Shown here: positions 11,228 through 24,228 of the stretch, one piece after another
Numbering within the stretch: the stretch's first letter is position 1
Layout: each line of letters begins with the position of its first letter
From: Vitrella brassicaformis
Taxonomy: Eukaryota; Sar; Vitrellaceae
NCBI GenBank assembly: GCA_001179505.1
Contig: CDMY01000022.1
Coordinates: 51,634 to 90,741 of the forward strand
Direction of reading: 5' to 3'
DNA: 39,108 nucleotides
Notes under the pieces: generated by a model
Told to the model about the DNA's origin: nothing
Databases searched by the model: none
Seen by the model: the letters and a program-made list of their open reading frames with translations, nothing else
Program-made: the position numbers and the translations under genes

Positions 11228-11773
11228 TCAGCTGGTGAGGTCGAGTCTGCCCTCCTCCTTGGCTCGAGCCACAAGGTACTCGATGGCGCTGCGGACGAAG
11301 TAAAAGTTGGAGCTCTCATAGTCGTCCTCAGGGATAGTGATGTCAAGCTCCTCCTCAACCCTGCAGCACACACACAGACGGACACACACACGGTGGCATG
11401 CAATGCCACGCAGTGGGGCGCTGCACTGCAACTGGTTGTGCAGGTGACTTCCCCCTCCCTCTCCCTCTCCTGCCCACCTTGCGAGCGCCTCAACCTGCCC
11501 GACACTATCGAGCATGAGGTCGAAGTTGATGTGGTCCTCCTCGCTGATCTCGTCGACGCTCTTGCACGACACGTCGGCCAGCACCTCCTTGACAGTGATG
11601 ACGATGTCAGACTCTCGCAGCACCGGCTTGCTGCTCGTTGCTGCCAGAAGCCTCAGATGCGTCGGTCGAGGGGGCGAGGGAGGGGAGGGGATGAAAGATG
11701 GAGCCGCCGCCGCATCAGAAAGGCTCAGGATAGAGAGGAAAGAGGAGAGAATCAGATGCACGATGGAGACCAT
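11228..11773 (-). CDS. Acyl carrier protein, plastid-targeted
   Basis: Carrier of growing acyl chains on a phosphopantetheine arm in type II fatty acid synthesis. Two exons, 11773-11478 and 11360-11228, give 142 residues; the 117 bp intron is in frame, so unspliced RNA would also read through. Residues 1-22 are a signal peptide (MVSIVHLILSSFLSIL) followed by a Ser/Pro-rich, acid-poor stretch of about 28 residues, the bipartite leader of complex plastids. The carrier domain follows: MLDSVGQVEAL holds the prosthetic-group serine (usual motif DSL, here DSV), then VEEELDITIPEDD and a last helix SAIEYLVARAKEEG, all in the family order. The mature part has the usual size of about 85-90 residues. 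It shares a 172 bp divergent promoter region with the next gene, which also has a plastid-type leader. A mitochondrial carrier is less likely given the secretory signal. Confidence 0.88.
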   Translation of the reverse strand: MVSIVHLILSSFLSILSLSDAAAAPSFIPSPPSPPRPTHLRLLAATSSKPVLRESDIVITVKEVLADVSCKSVDEISEEDHINFDLMLDSVGQVEALARWAGEGEGGGSHLHNQLQCSAPLRGIACHRVCVRLCVCCRVEEELDITIPEDDYESSNFYFVRSAIEYLVARAKEEGRLDLTS

Positions 11774-11945
11774 GTTGAGTCACGTCACCATGGGGGACCA
11801 CGGAATGCTGGATGTCTCTCAAGCACGCGCGGGGGGAAGGGAAAAAAAGGAAACAGGAAGGCCACGTACGACGGCATCGGGATGCCTTGAGGCTTTAATG
11901 CGGTTCGGGAATGAATGCTCTCCGAGATCTCCGCCAGCTGCAGGC
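11774..11945. promoter_or_regulatory. Short divergent promoter region
   Basis: Only 172 bp separate the start codons of the acyl carrier protein (minus) and the next plastid-type protein (plus). A TGAGTCACGTCA motif, which resembles AP-1/CRE-type bZIP sites, lies next to the carrier protein start at 11775-11787. No TATA box is evident. The two genes may be co-regulated. Confidence 0.45.
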
Positions 11946-13542
11946 ATGGCAGCGCCGCTGCTGAGCGCTCTCATCTGGTCCCTCGTCATCTGCCGCTGTG
12001 CAGACGCCTACCTCTCCCCTCTCCCTCAGATCATGATGCCGCGACTCATCCCGCGACGACCCGCCTCGCTGACTGTCCTCCAGCAGCAGCAGCCGCCTGT
12101 GAATGAACCAGGTGACAACTGGCTGGCCGACAGGGAGACGGTCGTCAAGGCGGCGCTGATCCGTGACATTATCGACCATTATGAGGCGGCGAGTGAGCTG
12201 GATCCGTTTGACACTTCGCCGATCCAGAAGGAGCTGCAGCTCTTCACCAAGGGCAAGCTGTACGAGAGCGTCATGATCAAGGCCCAGGACAACCAGCGCA
12301 CCAAGCCGCGGCGGCTCGAGAAGCTCAAGCAGATCGACAAGAGGATACTGCGGTATATCAAACCCATCCGCAGCAGGAACGCCAGGATGAAGGTCGAGCG
12401 CATCATCAGGGCGCTCCAGGCAAGCAGGGACACACACACACACACACATATATATGTGTGACGTGTGTGTCTATGTGTGTGTATGCGTGTGTGCAGGAGG
12501 GTGCGGGCAGCGTCGATCTGGAGCTGGAGCGGATGATGGAGGCGGGGGCGTTCGACTCGAACCTGATAGACTACCTGGACGAGACCATCCAGCGGGCCAG
12601 CGGCCTCAGCGGCAACGAACAACACGACGCACTCACCGCCGCATTCCTCAAAAACATCAAACTCAGGTACGTGTGTGCGTACGTGTGAATGTGTGTAATG
12701 GGTGCAGGTGCGCACAGCCAGCCAGACAGAAAGAAAGACAGACATCACTCAACGACGGCGGGCGGGCGGGCGGGCGGGAGGGAGGGAGGGAGGGGAGACC
12801 ATCTGCTTGCTTTTCTGGGCAAATGTCATCCATATGTGTGCGCAGGATCTTGGCAGAAGTGCAGATGACTGGGAAGGGCAATGAGCGATACGTGCGCACA
12901 CTGGCGTTCGGCAAAAAGGTCAGTCAGGACGACGGAACGGGACGGGAGAAAGAAGAACACCAATGTGATGTGATCTTGTGTGTGGTCGGTGCAGATTGAC
13001 AACAAGCACCAGAGGAGGGAATTCATGCAGGTAAACGAACGAACACCGGCACCGGCAAAGGCTTGCTTGATTGCGGCTTCGATTGGCCGCCTGTCTGTCT
13101 GTCTGTCTATCTATGTCGCTGTGTGCGGTGTGTGTATTCCGTCCCCCTCAGCAATCGATCGGCAGGATAGAGGGCCTGGAGGAGTTCAAACAATTCCTCC
13201 AGGAGGCCATCCAATACAACGGTCAGTCAGTCATGGATGGATGGATGGAGGGAGGGAGGGAGGGAGGGCGAACTACCTGACAACACACACACACAAACGC
13301 CTGTCTGTCTTTCTGTCTGTCTGTGTGTCCATCGATCAGAGCACAGCGACAAGCCCATCTTCAGCGACTCAGAGGTATCGCGGATCCGGGAGATGATAGC
13401 CGACTGCGACCTCATCAACCCCCTCATCACCAAGCCGCGCGTCGACTTCCCCGGCATGCACGGCGCAGACAACCCTCTCAACGAGGCAGAGGACAGGCCC
13501 TACTCGTTCCCAAGACCAGCACCGCGGCAAGCCGCCGGCTGA
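11946..13542 (+). CDS. Unknown protein with plastid-type bipartite leader
   Basis: Six exons: 11946-12419, 12497-12666, 12846-12918, 12995-13030, 13152-13221 and 13340-13542, giving 341 residues. The first intron has a GC donor (CAG then GCAAGC). The N terminus is a signal peptide (MAAPLLSALIWSLVICRCADA) followed by an Arg/Pro/Gln-rich transit-like part to about residue 55. The mature part is helical and charged, with NQRTKPRRLEKLKQIDKRIL, VERIIRALQ, ELERMMEAGAFDSNLIDYLD and SRIREMIADCDLINPL. I recognise no domain. The long charged helices suggest a structural or assembly role in the plastid, but that is inference. It is divergently paired with the acyl carrier protein. Confidence 0.72.
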
Positions 13543-14668
13543 GAGAGTGAGGGAGTGAGCCAGCGACACAGCCAGAGAAGGACGGAGCGAGACAGGGGAG
13601 GGAGGGAGGGAGGGATGCGTAGTCATGAGGCTGCATGTGTGTGTCGATAAGCAAGGTGGATGTATGCTTTTAAGGGTCGGCGGCAAACTGGCAAGATGCT
13701 GGTGTGACGTCAAATGATATTTTGCGGGTGGGTACGCAATGCGGGTTCAAAACCCTACAACCTGACAAACCTCAACCAACACCTTCAAACCCCAACCCAG
13801 ACGATTTGAACCCAAGGCGCTGAGCTCGCAGATCCCAAGGCAGATCTCGAGGCATCCTCAGCCTTGTTTTCTTTTGGCTGAGGATGCCATCGGCTTCCCC
13901 TTCCTCTGGGGGTCATGTTGGTCCTCGTCCGGTCCTCGTCCGTGCCCATTTGGCTGTGGTTGGCGTCTCCGATCTTTCCTCGTGATGCTGCCCGCCGCAG
14001 CTCATCATACCGCTCAGCCTTATTGGCTCTTCCTCTGGCGTCCTTCTCGCCCCCCCGGCACGCTCTCCCACATCCCCCCGAGCCTCAATTGGGTCTCCAT
14101 CGTGAAGATCTGCTTGACGACGCCGTCTCAGCGGACCGACGTGACGAGAACTGCCCTCGCTCCTGCCTGGGACATGCGGCTTCCCCCCCGTCCCCGTTCG
14201 TCAGGGTGTGCTGAACCGCTGGTGTTGCCGTGGTGAAGCTGCAATGATGCTTGCGTAGGGATGGGAGGGCATCTGCTTTATTGCATGGTTCGCTTGTTGC
14301 ACTGGCACCGTGATCATGATGTGCTCTGTGTGGTGTGGGTGGAGGCGGTCTGTCATGTCTTGTCATTTGGATGGTCTCTGTGTCTGAGGTAGCCATCACG
14401 TGAGGTCGCACGCCGCCATGTCTTTTCTTTTGCGTGCACATGATTACGCGTGTGGTTATACTTCGGCGTGCCTCTGTGTATTGAGACCAGACTCCTGTCA
14501 TTCATGGTGCTGCCTCTGTCCGTCTGTGGGACCCTTCTTGCCTCTGTCTGTCTAGCTTGCTTCCCCCGCCTTCCCCCTGCCTTTCATGTCCTCGTGCTCA
14601 TCATCTTCGTTTGAGTGCTTGGTGGTGGGGGTGAAGCGGCTGGTGATGTCTTGTCATTGGTGTGGTCT
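13543..14668. other. Gene-poor region left of the gap
   Basis: No exon with credible splice signals is seen. The first 200 bp are probably the 3' flank of the preceding gene. From about 13870 the sequence changes: the intron-like TG microsatellites vanish and the plus strand is T- and G-rich. The frame at 13874-14236 is open but its translation is low in conserved-looking features. Two diverged similar stretches at about 14300-14377 and 14595-14668 suggest a tandem repeat running into the gap. Confidence 0.5.
13851..13888. repeat. Perfect 13 bp inverted repeat (hairpin)
   Basis: Arms GGCATCCTCAGCC (13851-13863) and GGCTGAGGATGCC (13876-13888) are perfectly complementary around a 12-base T-rich loop. 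It lies about 300 bp after the end of the preceding gene and at the border where base composition changes. It could be a 3'-end hairpin or the end of a mobile element. Confidence 0.85.
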
Positions 14669-14968
14669 NNNNNNNNNNNNNNNNNNNNNNNNNNNNNNNN
14701 NNNNNNNNNNNNNNNNNNNNNNNNNNNNNNNNNNNNNNNNNNNNNNNNNNNNNNNNNNNNNNNNNNNNNNNNNNNNNNNNNNNNNNNNNNNNNNNNNNNN
14801 NNNNNNNNNNNNNNNNNNNNNNNNNNNNNNNNNNNNNNNNNNNNNNNNNNNNNNNNNNNNNNNNNNNNNNNNNNNNNNNNNNNNNNNNNNNNNNNNNNNN
14901 NNNNNNNNNNNNNNNNNNNNNNNNNNNNNNNNNNNNNNNNNNNNNNNNNNNNNNNNNNNNNNNNNNNN
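14669..14968. other. Assembly gap (N)
   Basis: Exactly 300 N. The round length suggests an estimated or placeholder size. The left side enters it inside a repeated motif. Confidence 0.99.
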
Positions 14969-15596
14969 GAAGGGATGGAGTGCACCTTAGGTATTGTCTA
15001 TCATATGTTGCAGGGCCTCATGGCCTGACTAACTGTTTCCTTCTCTCTCCCTTTGCTATCTTCCTCTCTTCCTTCCCTATGGGTCCCGTGTGTGTATGGT
15101 GGTGTATTCATGTGATTGGCTGATTGTTGCTTTGGTGGTTCAGAGGGCGCTCATTTTTCTACTTCCCCCTTCTGGCTTCTGTACACTTGCCATGGCTCTT
15201 GCTGGGCGACAGCGCCCGTTCTTGTGTATGTAGCCGGAATCGGTGTTTGTCAATGTTCTATAAGGCAGCCAGTGCTCTCTGTTGCCATCTGTTTGTCCGC
15301 CGGTGCCAGTGCAGGGAGGGGTAGACAGGCCGTGTGCATGCTTTGCATGTACATGCTGCTAGTTTAGTGCGTGAGACAACAGGATCCCTCCGGGGTTACA
15401 GACACGAGTCTCGTTAAACACACTAACCAACCAACCACTGGCACGACCGCACAAGCAAAAACACACGTAAGCACGTGGCAGGGAGCAGCAGGACACCTAC
15501 ATCTTCTCCTTGACATTGATTGATGTCTATTGCGCATGTGTGCAGGCATCGCATCTGTCACTGAGTTCCAGACCCGCCCGGCTTTCCATTTCATCG
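14969..15596. other. Gene-poor region right of the gap
   Basis: T-rich on the plus strand and low in microsatellites until about 15360, where an ordinary spacer with CCAA repeats begins. Short open frames at 15116-15367 look hydrophobic only because of the T-rich composition. I see no supported gene. Confidence 0.45.
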
Positions 15597-16204
15597 ATGG
15601 CACCGTCTGTGGCGTTTGTCGCCCTCTTGCATCTCTCGCTGAGCACGGCGTTCTGCCCTCCCCACGCCACACACATACGCACACGCCTCACCCCACCCCA
15701 GCCACTCCTCTCCCACACACAAGGGGACCAGACCAATGTAAGGCAACGCACACGCGCCTGGCACACACAGACATGGAAAGCATCGCTGTCACGGCTGTGC
15801 TGTGCTGTGCTGTGCTGTGTTGTGTTGTGTGTGTGTGACCATCCATCTATCCCTCCCTCCCTCAATTGACCATATGTCAGGCGCTGGCCAAGTATGGCCA
15901 CCTTCAGGCTGAGATCGACGCCTTGAAGCGGAAGGAGGCCGAGATCATGGGGGTGATCGGGGGGGAGCAGAAGGACACGCTGCTGTCGTTCTTCCCGTGG
16001 CGCAAGATCCTCTACGCCAACCAGCTGAGGGAGATTGAGAAGGAGATCGACTGGCGCAGGGAGGAGCAGCGCCAGCTGCAGATGGTATGTATATATGGTC
16101 ATTTCTGCGGCCAACAAGAGGGAGGGACACGGCTGTGTGTGTGCCTGCGTGTGTGTGTGTGTGTGTCTTCTCAGGAGTACTACGAATTGTTGCCAAGCGA
16201 GTGA
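15597..16204 (+). CDS. Small coiled-coil protein with signal peptide
   Basis: Three exons, 15597-15737, 15881-16084 and 16175-16204, all in phase 0, giving 124 residues. The N terminus is a signal peptide (MAPSVAFVALLHLSLSTAFC), with Phe at the likely cleavage site as in plastid leaders of red-lineage algae, then a basic Pro/Thr-rich transit-like stretch. The mature part is a charged heptad-like helix (KYGHLQAEIDALKRKEAEIM), a short hydrophobic turn (LLSFFPWRKIL) and a second helix (LREIEKEIDWRREEQRQLQM), that is, a helical hairpin. The last exon adds only EYYELLPSE. I do not recognise a family. A plastid protein that works as a coiled-coil partner is a reasonable inference. Confidence 0.65.
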
Positions 16205-16986
16205 CTGGACACGTACACACACATCTAATCTGGGTTGGGTGCTCGGATGAGATGAGACTTCGGTGCAGGGCAGAGGCAAAGAGACGAGGGCGTATGTTGC
16301 TTAGGAAGAGATTGGTATCGTATCTATTAGATAGATTGATGAGTGAGGGAGCCAAGAGGGAGAGCGTCCCTCCCTCAACGAAACACGACAAGACTGAGTG
16401 GATCGATCAGTAAGGAAGGTGGGATGGGCCGGCCGGGGAGTGCGTGGAGCCACCGGATGGTTTGCTTGTTTTTCCGACTGACATCTTTTGTACATACGTC
16501 TGTCTATCTGTGTGTGTATGTGTCTGTATGGGTCACAGAGAGAGGGAGAGAGAGAGAGAGAGAGAGGAGCCACACGCACGACGCCTACTTAGTCAGTGGC
16601 TGTCTGTGTGGCCTTGAGCTTTTTCCTATCCTCTGCCTGCGACTGACTGAGCGAGAGAGAGAGGGAGAGAGTTGCCGGCTCGATCTTTTTGGTTCTGACA
16701 TGTCATGTGTGTACCGTAGGTATGTGGCGAATACGAGCTCGGGGCAGAGACCCCCAGACGGACAGACATGAGTGAGTGTAGCTAACTCTTTTTCCGTCCC
16801 GACACACACGAGCGCTCATTGATTGATTCATCGACACGGCGCGATGCAATCAGTGTCCTCTCCGCCACACAAGCGATTGAATGTACACCTTGAATGTATT
16901 GTATCCACAGCCACAAACGCGTCACGAAAGCAGACAGACCAGATCGTCCCTAGCTGCAGCCATATCCATCCATCGGTTGGCCTCAG
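16205..16986. other. Convergent spacer
   Basis: Between two genes that point toward each other. It contains GA-rich runs at 16541-16566 and 16646-16670. I see no exon-like frame; it should hold both 3' untranslated regions. Confidence 0.5.
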
Positions 16987-18898
16987 TCAGTCGGAGTGCC
17001 TCTCCCCCACTCCCTCAAGCGAAGAGGAGGTGGACTGCGGGGCCAAAGAGTCGACGACACTGCCGTGCTCATCTCCTCCTGCTGCTGGGGGGCCGGGGGC
17101 CGACGATGGTGGCGGGACTGAGGTGGGCTGGCCGGCGTGGGAGATGGTCTTGTAGATGCCCATCGCCTGGGCGACCTGACACACGCACACCACACACGCG
17201 AGACAGACAGACAGACAGACAGGGATGGATGGATCCATGTGTAGGGAGCTGCGTGTCAGTGAGGGAAAGAAGGTACCATCGATGCGGGGTCTGAGGCGTT
17301 GGCGGGGATGATCATAGTGGAGCCCTCCTTGGCTATCCGACTAAAGGCAGCCACGTACTGCACATACGCACACACAGACACACACACACACGCACATGTC
17401 TGCCTTCTGTGAGTGGGGTGTGTGTGCCTGCCTGTTCTGCGATCCTGAGTGCGACTGCGTCCCGTCCGCCCGACTGGAGGATGGCCTTGGAGAGCTGGTT
17501 GATGCCGTCGGCTGTGGCCGTGGCGCGCTGCCTTATCGCCTCGCCCTCACCCTGAACCACACACACACACACACAGCATCTGTGGGGGGGCAGCGTTGCT
17601 GGCTGGCGGGCTGGCTGACCTCTGCTTGTAGTATGACGGATCTGCTGCGGCCCGTGGCGATGTTGATCTCGCTCTCGCGCTCGCCCTCACTCTGCACACA
17701 TGACACACACCATCCATCCGCTGATCCATTGATCTGTACCAATTCACCCGCACGCCCACCTGCAGGATCTCTGCTCGTTTCCTCCTCTCGGCTTCCGCCT
17801 GGACGGAAGCGATCCAGACAGACAGACAGACATATGTCGTCTGTCTGTCTGTCGGTCGGTCGGTCTGTCTGTCTGTATGTCTTTGGGGTCGGTCGGCTCA
17901 CCTCCATTTCCATGGCGTGGCGGACACTTTTCGGGGGCACGATGTCACCTGGACCCCGCAGGCAAGCGAATCGACGCCATGTCATGCAGCCGCTGCCTGT
18001 CTTTGTGTGCGCTGTGTACTGCTTACGGATTTCGTATCTCATGCACTTGATGCCCCAGGAAGACGCTGCATCGTTGATGGCCTGACACACACAGACAGAC
18101 ACACACACACACGCATAAGGGCTTCATTCGGTGCCTGATGGCCCTCCATCTAGCAGCATACCTGGACAATGCCGAGGTTTAGCGAGTCCCTCTCTTGGAA
18201 GGTCTTATCGAGCGTCAGCTTGCCTGCATCCATCCATCCATCCATCCATCCATCCACACGGCACACACAGGGACGAATGGACGGCCTTGCTCTTTCCTGC
18301 ACTGCCCCCACCCACCCAGCTCTGAGCGCATCGTGGTCTGGGCGAGCTGAGCGATTCGATCAACACATCAACCAACCGATGAATGGACGTGATCGCCTGC
18401 TCCCCTGCCCCCGGTCTGCTGTGCCCCTCCTCACCTGTGTGAGCGCATAGATGGGGCTCTCGACGCCATAGGATGCCTCATAGGCATTGACAATCCTCAC
18501 GTAAAGCACGCCGTCGATCTGTATCGTCACGTTGTCCTTCGTTATCGCAGTCTGACCACACAACACACCAAACACACACACACACACACACACACGCACA
18601 CTCTCTCTCTCTCTCTCTCTCTCTGCCTGCCAGTCAGACAGCCTGCCTGGTTGGGAATGGGTATGGCCTCCTCCTTGAGGTTGTGTATGTAAGATATCTT
18701 GTCGACCAGCGGTATGAGGAAGTGCAGCCCCGGCTCCAGCACCGTCTTGAACTTGCCGAACCGCTCCACCACCCACGCCGTCTGCTGCGGCACCAGCACG
18801 AACCCAAAGTGGTGCACGTCGATGCGCTGTGAACGCTGCACTGAAGACGCGAAGCTGCGACCGAGTCGGAACGGGATCAGACCCATCAGGCTCGTCAT
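16987..18898 (-). CDS. Stomatin-like protein 2 (SPFH family), mitochondrial
   Basis: Scaffold protein of the mitochondrial inner membrane that organises cardiolipin-rich domains. Eleven exons: 18898-18647, 18551-18435, 18346-18316, 18223-18162, 18081-18027, 17948-17902, 17798-17760, 17691-17620, 17551-17432, 17357-17277 and 17175-16987, giving 354 residues. The N terminus is basic (IPFRLGRSFASSVQRSQR), a mitochondrial presequence. The SPFH core follows with QQTAWVVERFGKFKTVLEPG, DNVTIQIDGVLYVRI, YGVESPIYALTQLAQTTM and WGIKCMRYEIRDI. Then come the coiled coil (MEAEAERRKRAEILQSEGER), AEQYVAAFSRIAKEG and SMVAQAMGIY. A Pro/Ser-rich tail of about 45 residues follows. Introns after PIPNQ and after IAEQ have GC donors, which family conservation across the junction confirms. 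The start at 18898 fits the presequence. Confidence 0.93.
18568..18624. repeat. CA and CT microsatellites inside an intron
   Basis: In the first intron of the stomatin-like gene (minus strand), so the transcript has GA then TG repeats just before the acceptor. Confidence 0.85.
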
Positions 18899-19681
18899 AG
18901 CTAATAGTGAGGGTGGGAGGGATTGATGGATGCCTTGGTTGTTGTCTTGGCAATTGTCTTGGCCGCCCCTTCGGAAAGACAAACAACTGGATGTGACAGA
19001 TCTCAGAGATCTCTTCGAGCTGGTGGCCCTGCCGGCTTCCTGCGTGTGTGGGAGGCCTGCACGCGCCCTTTCTCTGCGTGGACAGTCGGCTCCCGAATTC
19101 TTCGGCGATCCATTTTCGGCTTAGCTCGCTGATCTTCGGCATTTCTCCCGCCCTTGGAAGGGGTGTTGGGATTTGAGTCAGAGCTGAATCAGAGGAAGAA
19201 GGTACAAAAGATCCATGACGACGGGAGCTGTGTGCGTGAATTGGTTTGGCAGATGCGTGTGTCGAGGAGGAGTCTAGTTAAGCTTACGGGTCCGTCGAGC
19301 AGCGCCGCACACAGACAGATCAGATGCACACACACAGACTGTCTGTGGTAGAGATTTCACTTCTCGTTTGTTCTGTAATGCATTCGATGCAGGCGTGATG
19401 AATGAGATGAGTGAGGTCCACGCACCTGCGGCTGCGGCAAGTCTGCACAGGGGGTGGCCCACAGTACACACACAATGGGTACGTGGGTGCGGTTCGGTGC
19501 GGTGGATACACATCGCATCCGCAGGCAGGCAGACAGGCAGACAGACACACAGACAGACGAACAGGCTGACAGACAGGCATAAGACGATGATTGAGGTCCC
19601 ACCCACACGTGCGTCTGTCTGCATTGCCCACATCCTTTCATCTGTGTCGTGTGTGTCACTCACTGACCGCATGGCATGCAG
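18899..19681. other. Divergent spacer
   Basis: Upstream region of the stomatin-like gene and possibly of the fragmentary gene that follows. It holds a run of CAGA and CAGG repeats at 19520-19575. Open frames on both strands lack splice structure. I see no supported gene. Confidence 0.4.
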
Positions 19682-20328
19682 GACGGTGTACGGGCGATCG
19701 AGTGCCAAGTCTGACGGTGCCGATTCGGTGTATGAAGACTACGTGCTTGTCCCGGCCGCCCACGGGGTGACCGCTCACTCATTCGTCGTCCCCGTCAACA
19801 ACACAGACGCACAAGTGGTCAGTCAGCACACCAACTAACCAAACCTGCCTGCCTGTTACATATGTAGCTGCATGCAGACGGTTTTGATGTCGTTCCGCAA
19901 GGATGGCGCCTGTGTTGTACCCTTCAAGATCGCCGGCCTCGACAAGTCCGTGACCGACCCCTCAGTCGTCGACCTGAACGAAAACGCGGCGCCGCGACCG
20001 ATGGCCGACAAAAGTCTTCACCGGGGCGGCCCCTCCGCACTCCAATTCTCCCCCTCCCCGTCCTGGCGCCATGGCCACCTTCGCCGCCTACAATCATCTT
20101 CCCAGCCTCCCTGAGGAGCAGGCAGACATGGCCAAGCGATTGGTCGACGGCATCCGCCAAGCCAACGACACGGCCGGCATGTCCGAGAGCAGCGGCCTGG
20201 ACCCGTGGGAGGATCGACTCGCGAAGAACGTTTTTGTCGGCCCCGCACACCCACCCACTGACTTACCACCAGACACACAATCTCGAGGGTCTTCACTGGC
20301 CTCACGCTTCAGACAGGCAGACAGATAG
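19682..20328 (+). pseudogene. Fragmentary gene, unknown function
   Basis: Protein-like blocks occur at 19682-19817 (DSVYEDYVLVPAAHGVTAHS), at 19878 to about 20010 (FRKDGACVVPFKIAGLDKSV) and at 20071 to about 20250 (LPEEQADMAKRLVDGIRQAN, then LDPWEDRLAKNVFVG). The first two are separated by a plausible 60 bp GT-AG intron. The third is in a different frame from the second with no obvious intron, and no start codon or upstream exon is clear. Both acceptors sit in the same GCATGCAG sequence. It is either the damaged end of a gene or a gene whose splicing I cannot resolve. No family recognised. Confidence 0.35.
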
Positions 20329-20773
20329 GGTGCTCTTCGGAGCTGGCTTTGTCTTGTGAGAGGGTGTGTCTAAGGCGTGAATGCGACGAGACTTGACTGA
20401 CAAGCTTTGTTCATGCAAGCAGACGTTGAATGGTCCACGCCTCATGTTGGCCACAATATCGGCCAGTTGAGGACTTACACTGACAAGACATTGCACAAGC
20501 TGACAAGACTTGCACGTGACACTTACAACTGCATCGGCACACAGAAGCTCGAGGCACGTGAATAACAAGGCAGATAAAAAGCCTCCACGCATCAGTCACA
20601 TAAAAATCAGATGCAATCAGATAAACACCAGATGCAATAAATCCCCACCACACGACTACGTGCAAACACACCGACGCCCTCCACCCTCTCTGTCTGAATG
20701 TCTGGTTGATTCACAAATGCCATTTACCCCCCTTCACCCTCCCAACAATACACCGAGTGACTTGGCCTATCCA
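20329..20773. other. Spacer downstream of the CDC48-RING gene
   Basis: About 440 bp, AT-richer than its surroundings, with a repeated CTGACAAGACTTG-like phrase at about 20390-20515. No exon-like frame is seen. It should include the 3' untranslated region of the minus-strand gene. Confidence 0.45.
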
Positions 20774-23927
<3,154 letters not shown>

Positions 23928-23935
<8 letters not shown>

Positions 23936-24029
23936 GCTCTCACGTCTAGTGGCTGGATGCCGGTGCCGATATCTGTGTCGCAACATGCTCTCACGTCTAG
24001 TGGTTGCATGCCGGTGCCGATATCTGTGT
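23928..24029. repeat. 51 bp tandem duplication over the CDC48-RING start codon
   Basis: Two adjacent 51 bp units (23928-23978 and 23979-24029) differ at only two positions. Each contains the same ATG on the minus strand, so the duplication adds a second in-frame start 17 codons upstream, giving a basic extension rich in His and Arg. The unit length is divisible by three. Confidence 0.92.
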
Positions 24030-24228
24030 TACGTGACGGAGATCTTGGTAAGAAGAGCGGCAAAACCGGAAAAGGAGGCCAGAAGAAACCCTGAACCCCG
24101 GAACCCTGAAACCCGACCCTTCGCGGCGATCTACTCATGTAGCGCTTTCCTTTCTCATCTTTGCGCGAGTACACCAGGACGAGATCTGATGAGTGAGGAC
24201 AGCCAGAGATCCCGCTGAGCATCAAATC
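24030..24228. promoter_or_regulatory. Divergent promoter region
   Basis: About 200 bp between the CDC48-RING gene (minus) and the Puf6/PUM3 gene (plus). Direct short repeats AACCCTGAA and AACCC occur at 24088-24118. No TATA box is evident. Inference from gene orientation. Confidence 0.4.

Noticed and set aside
10700-11890. 396-residue plus-strand frame
   Set aside because: It runs antisense through the acyl carrier protein gene and its intron; the minus-strand gene has clear family motifs.
13740-13760. tRNA T-arm-like sequence GGGTTCAAAACCC
   Set aside because: No acceptor, D or anticodon stems can be built around it.
13874-14236. 120-residue frame as a gene
   Set aside because: No splice signals, no recognisable motif, and a skewed T/C composition that explains the openness; it also begins within the hairpin.
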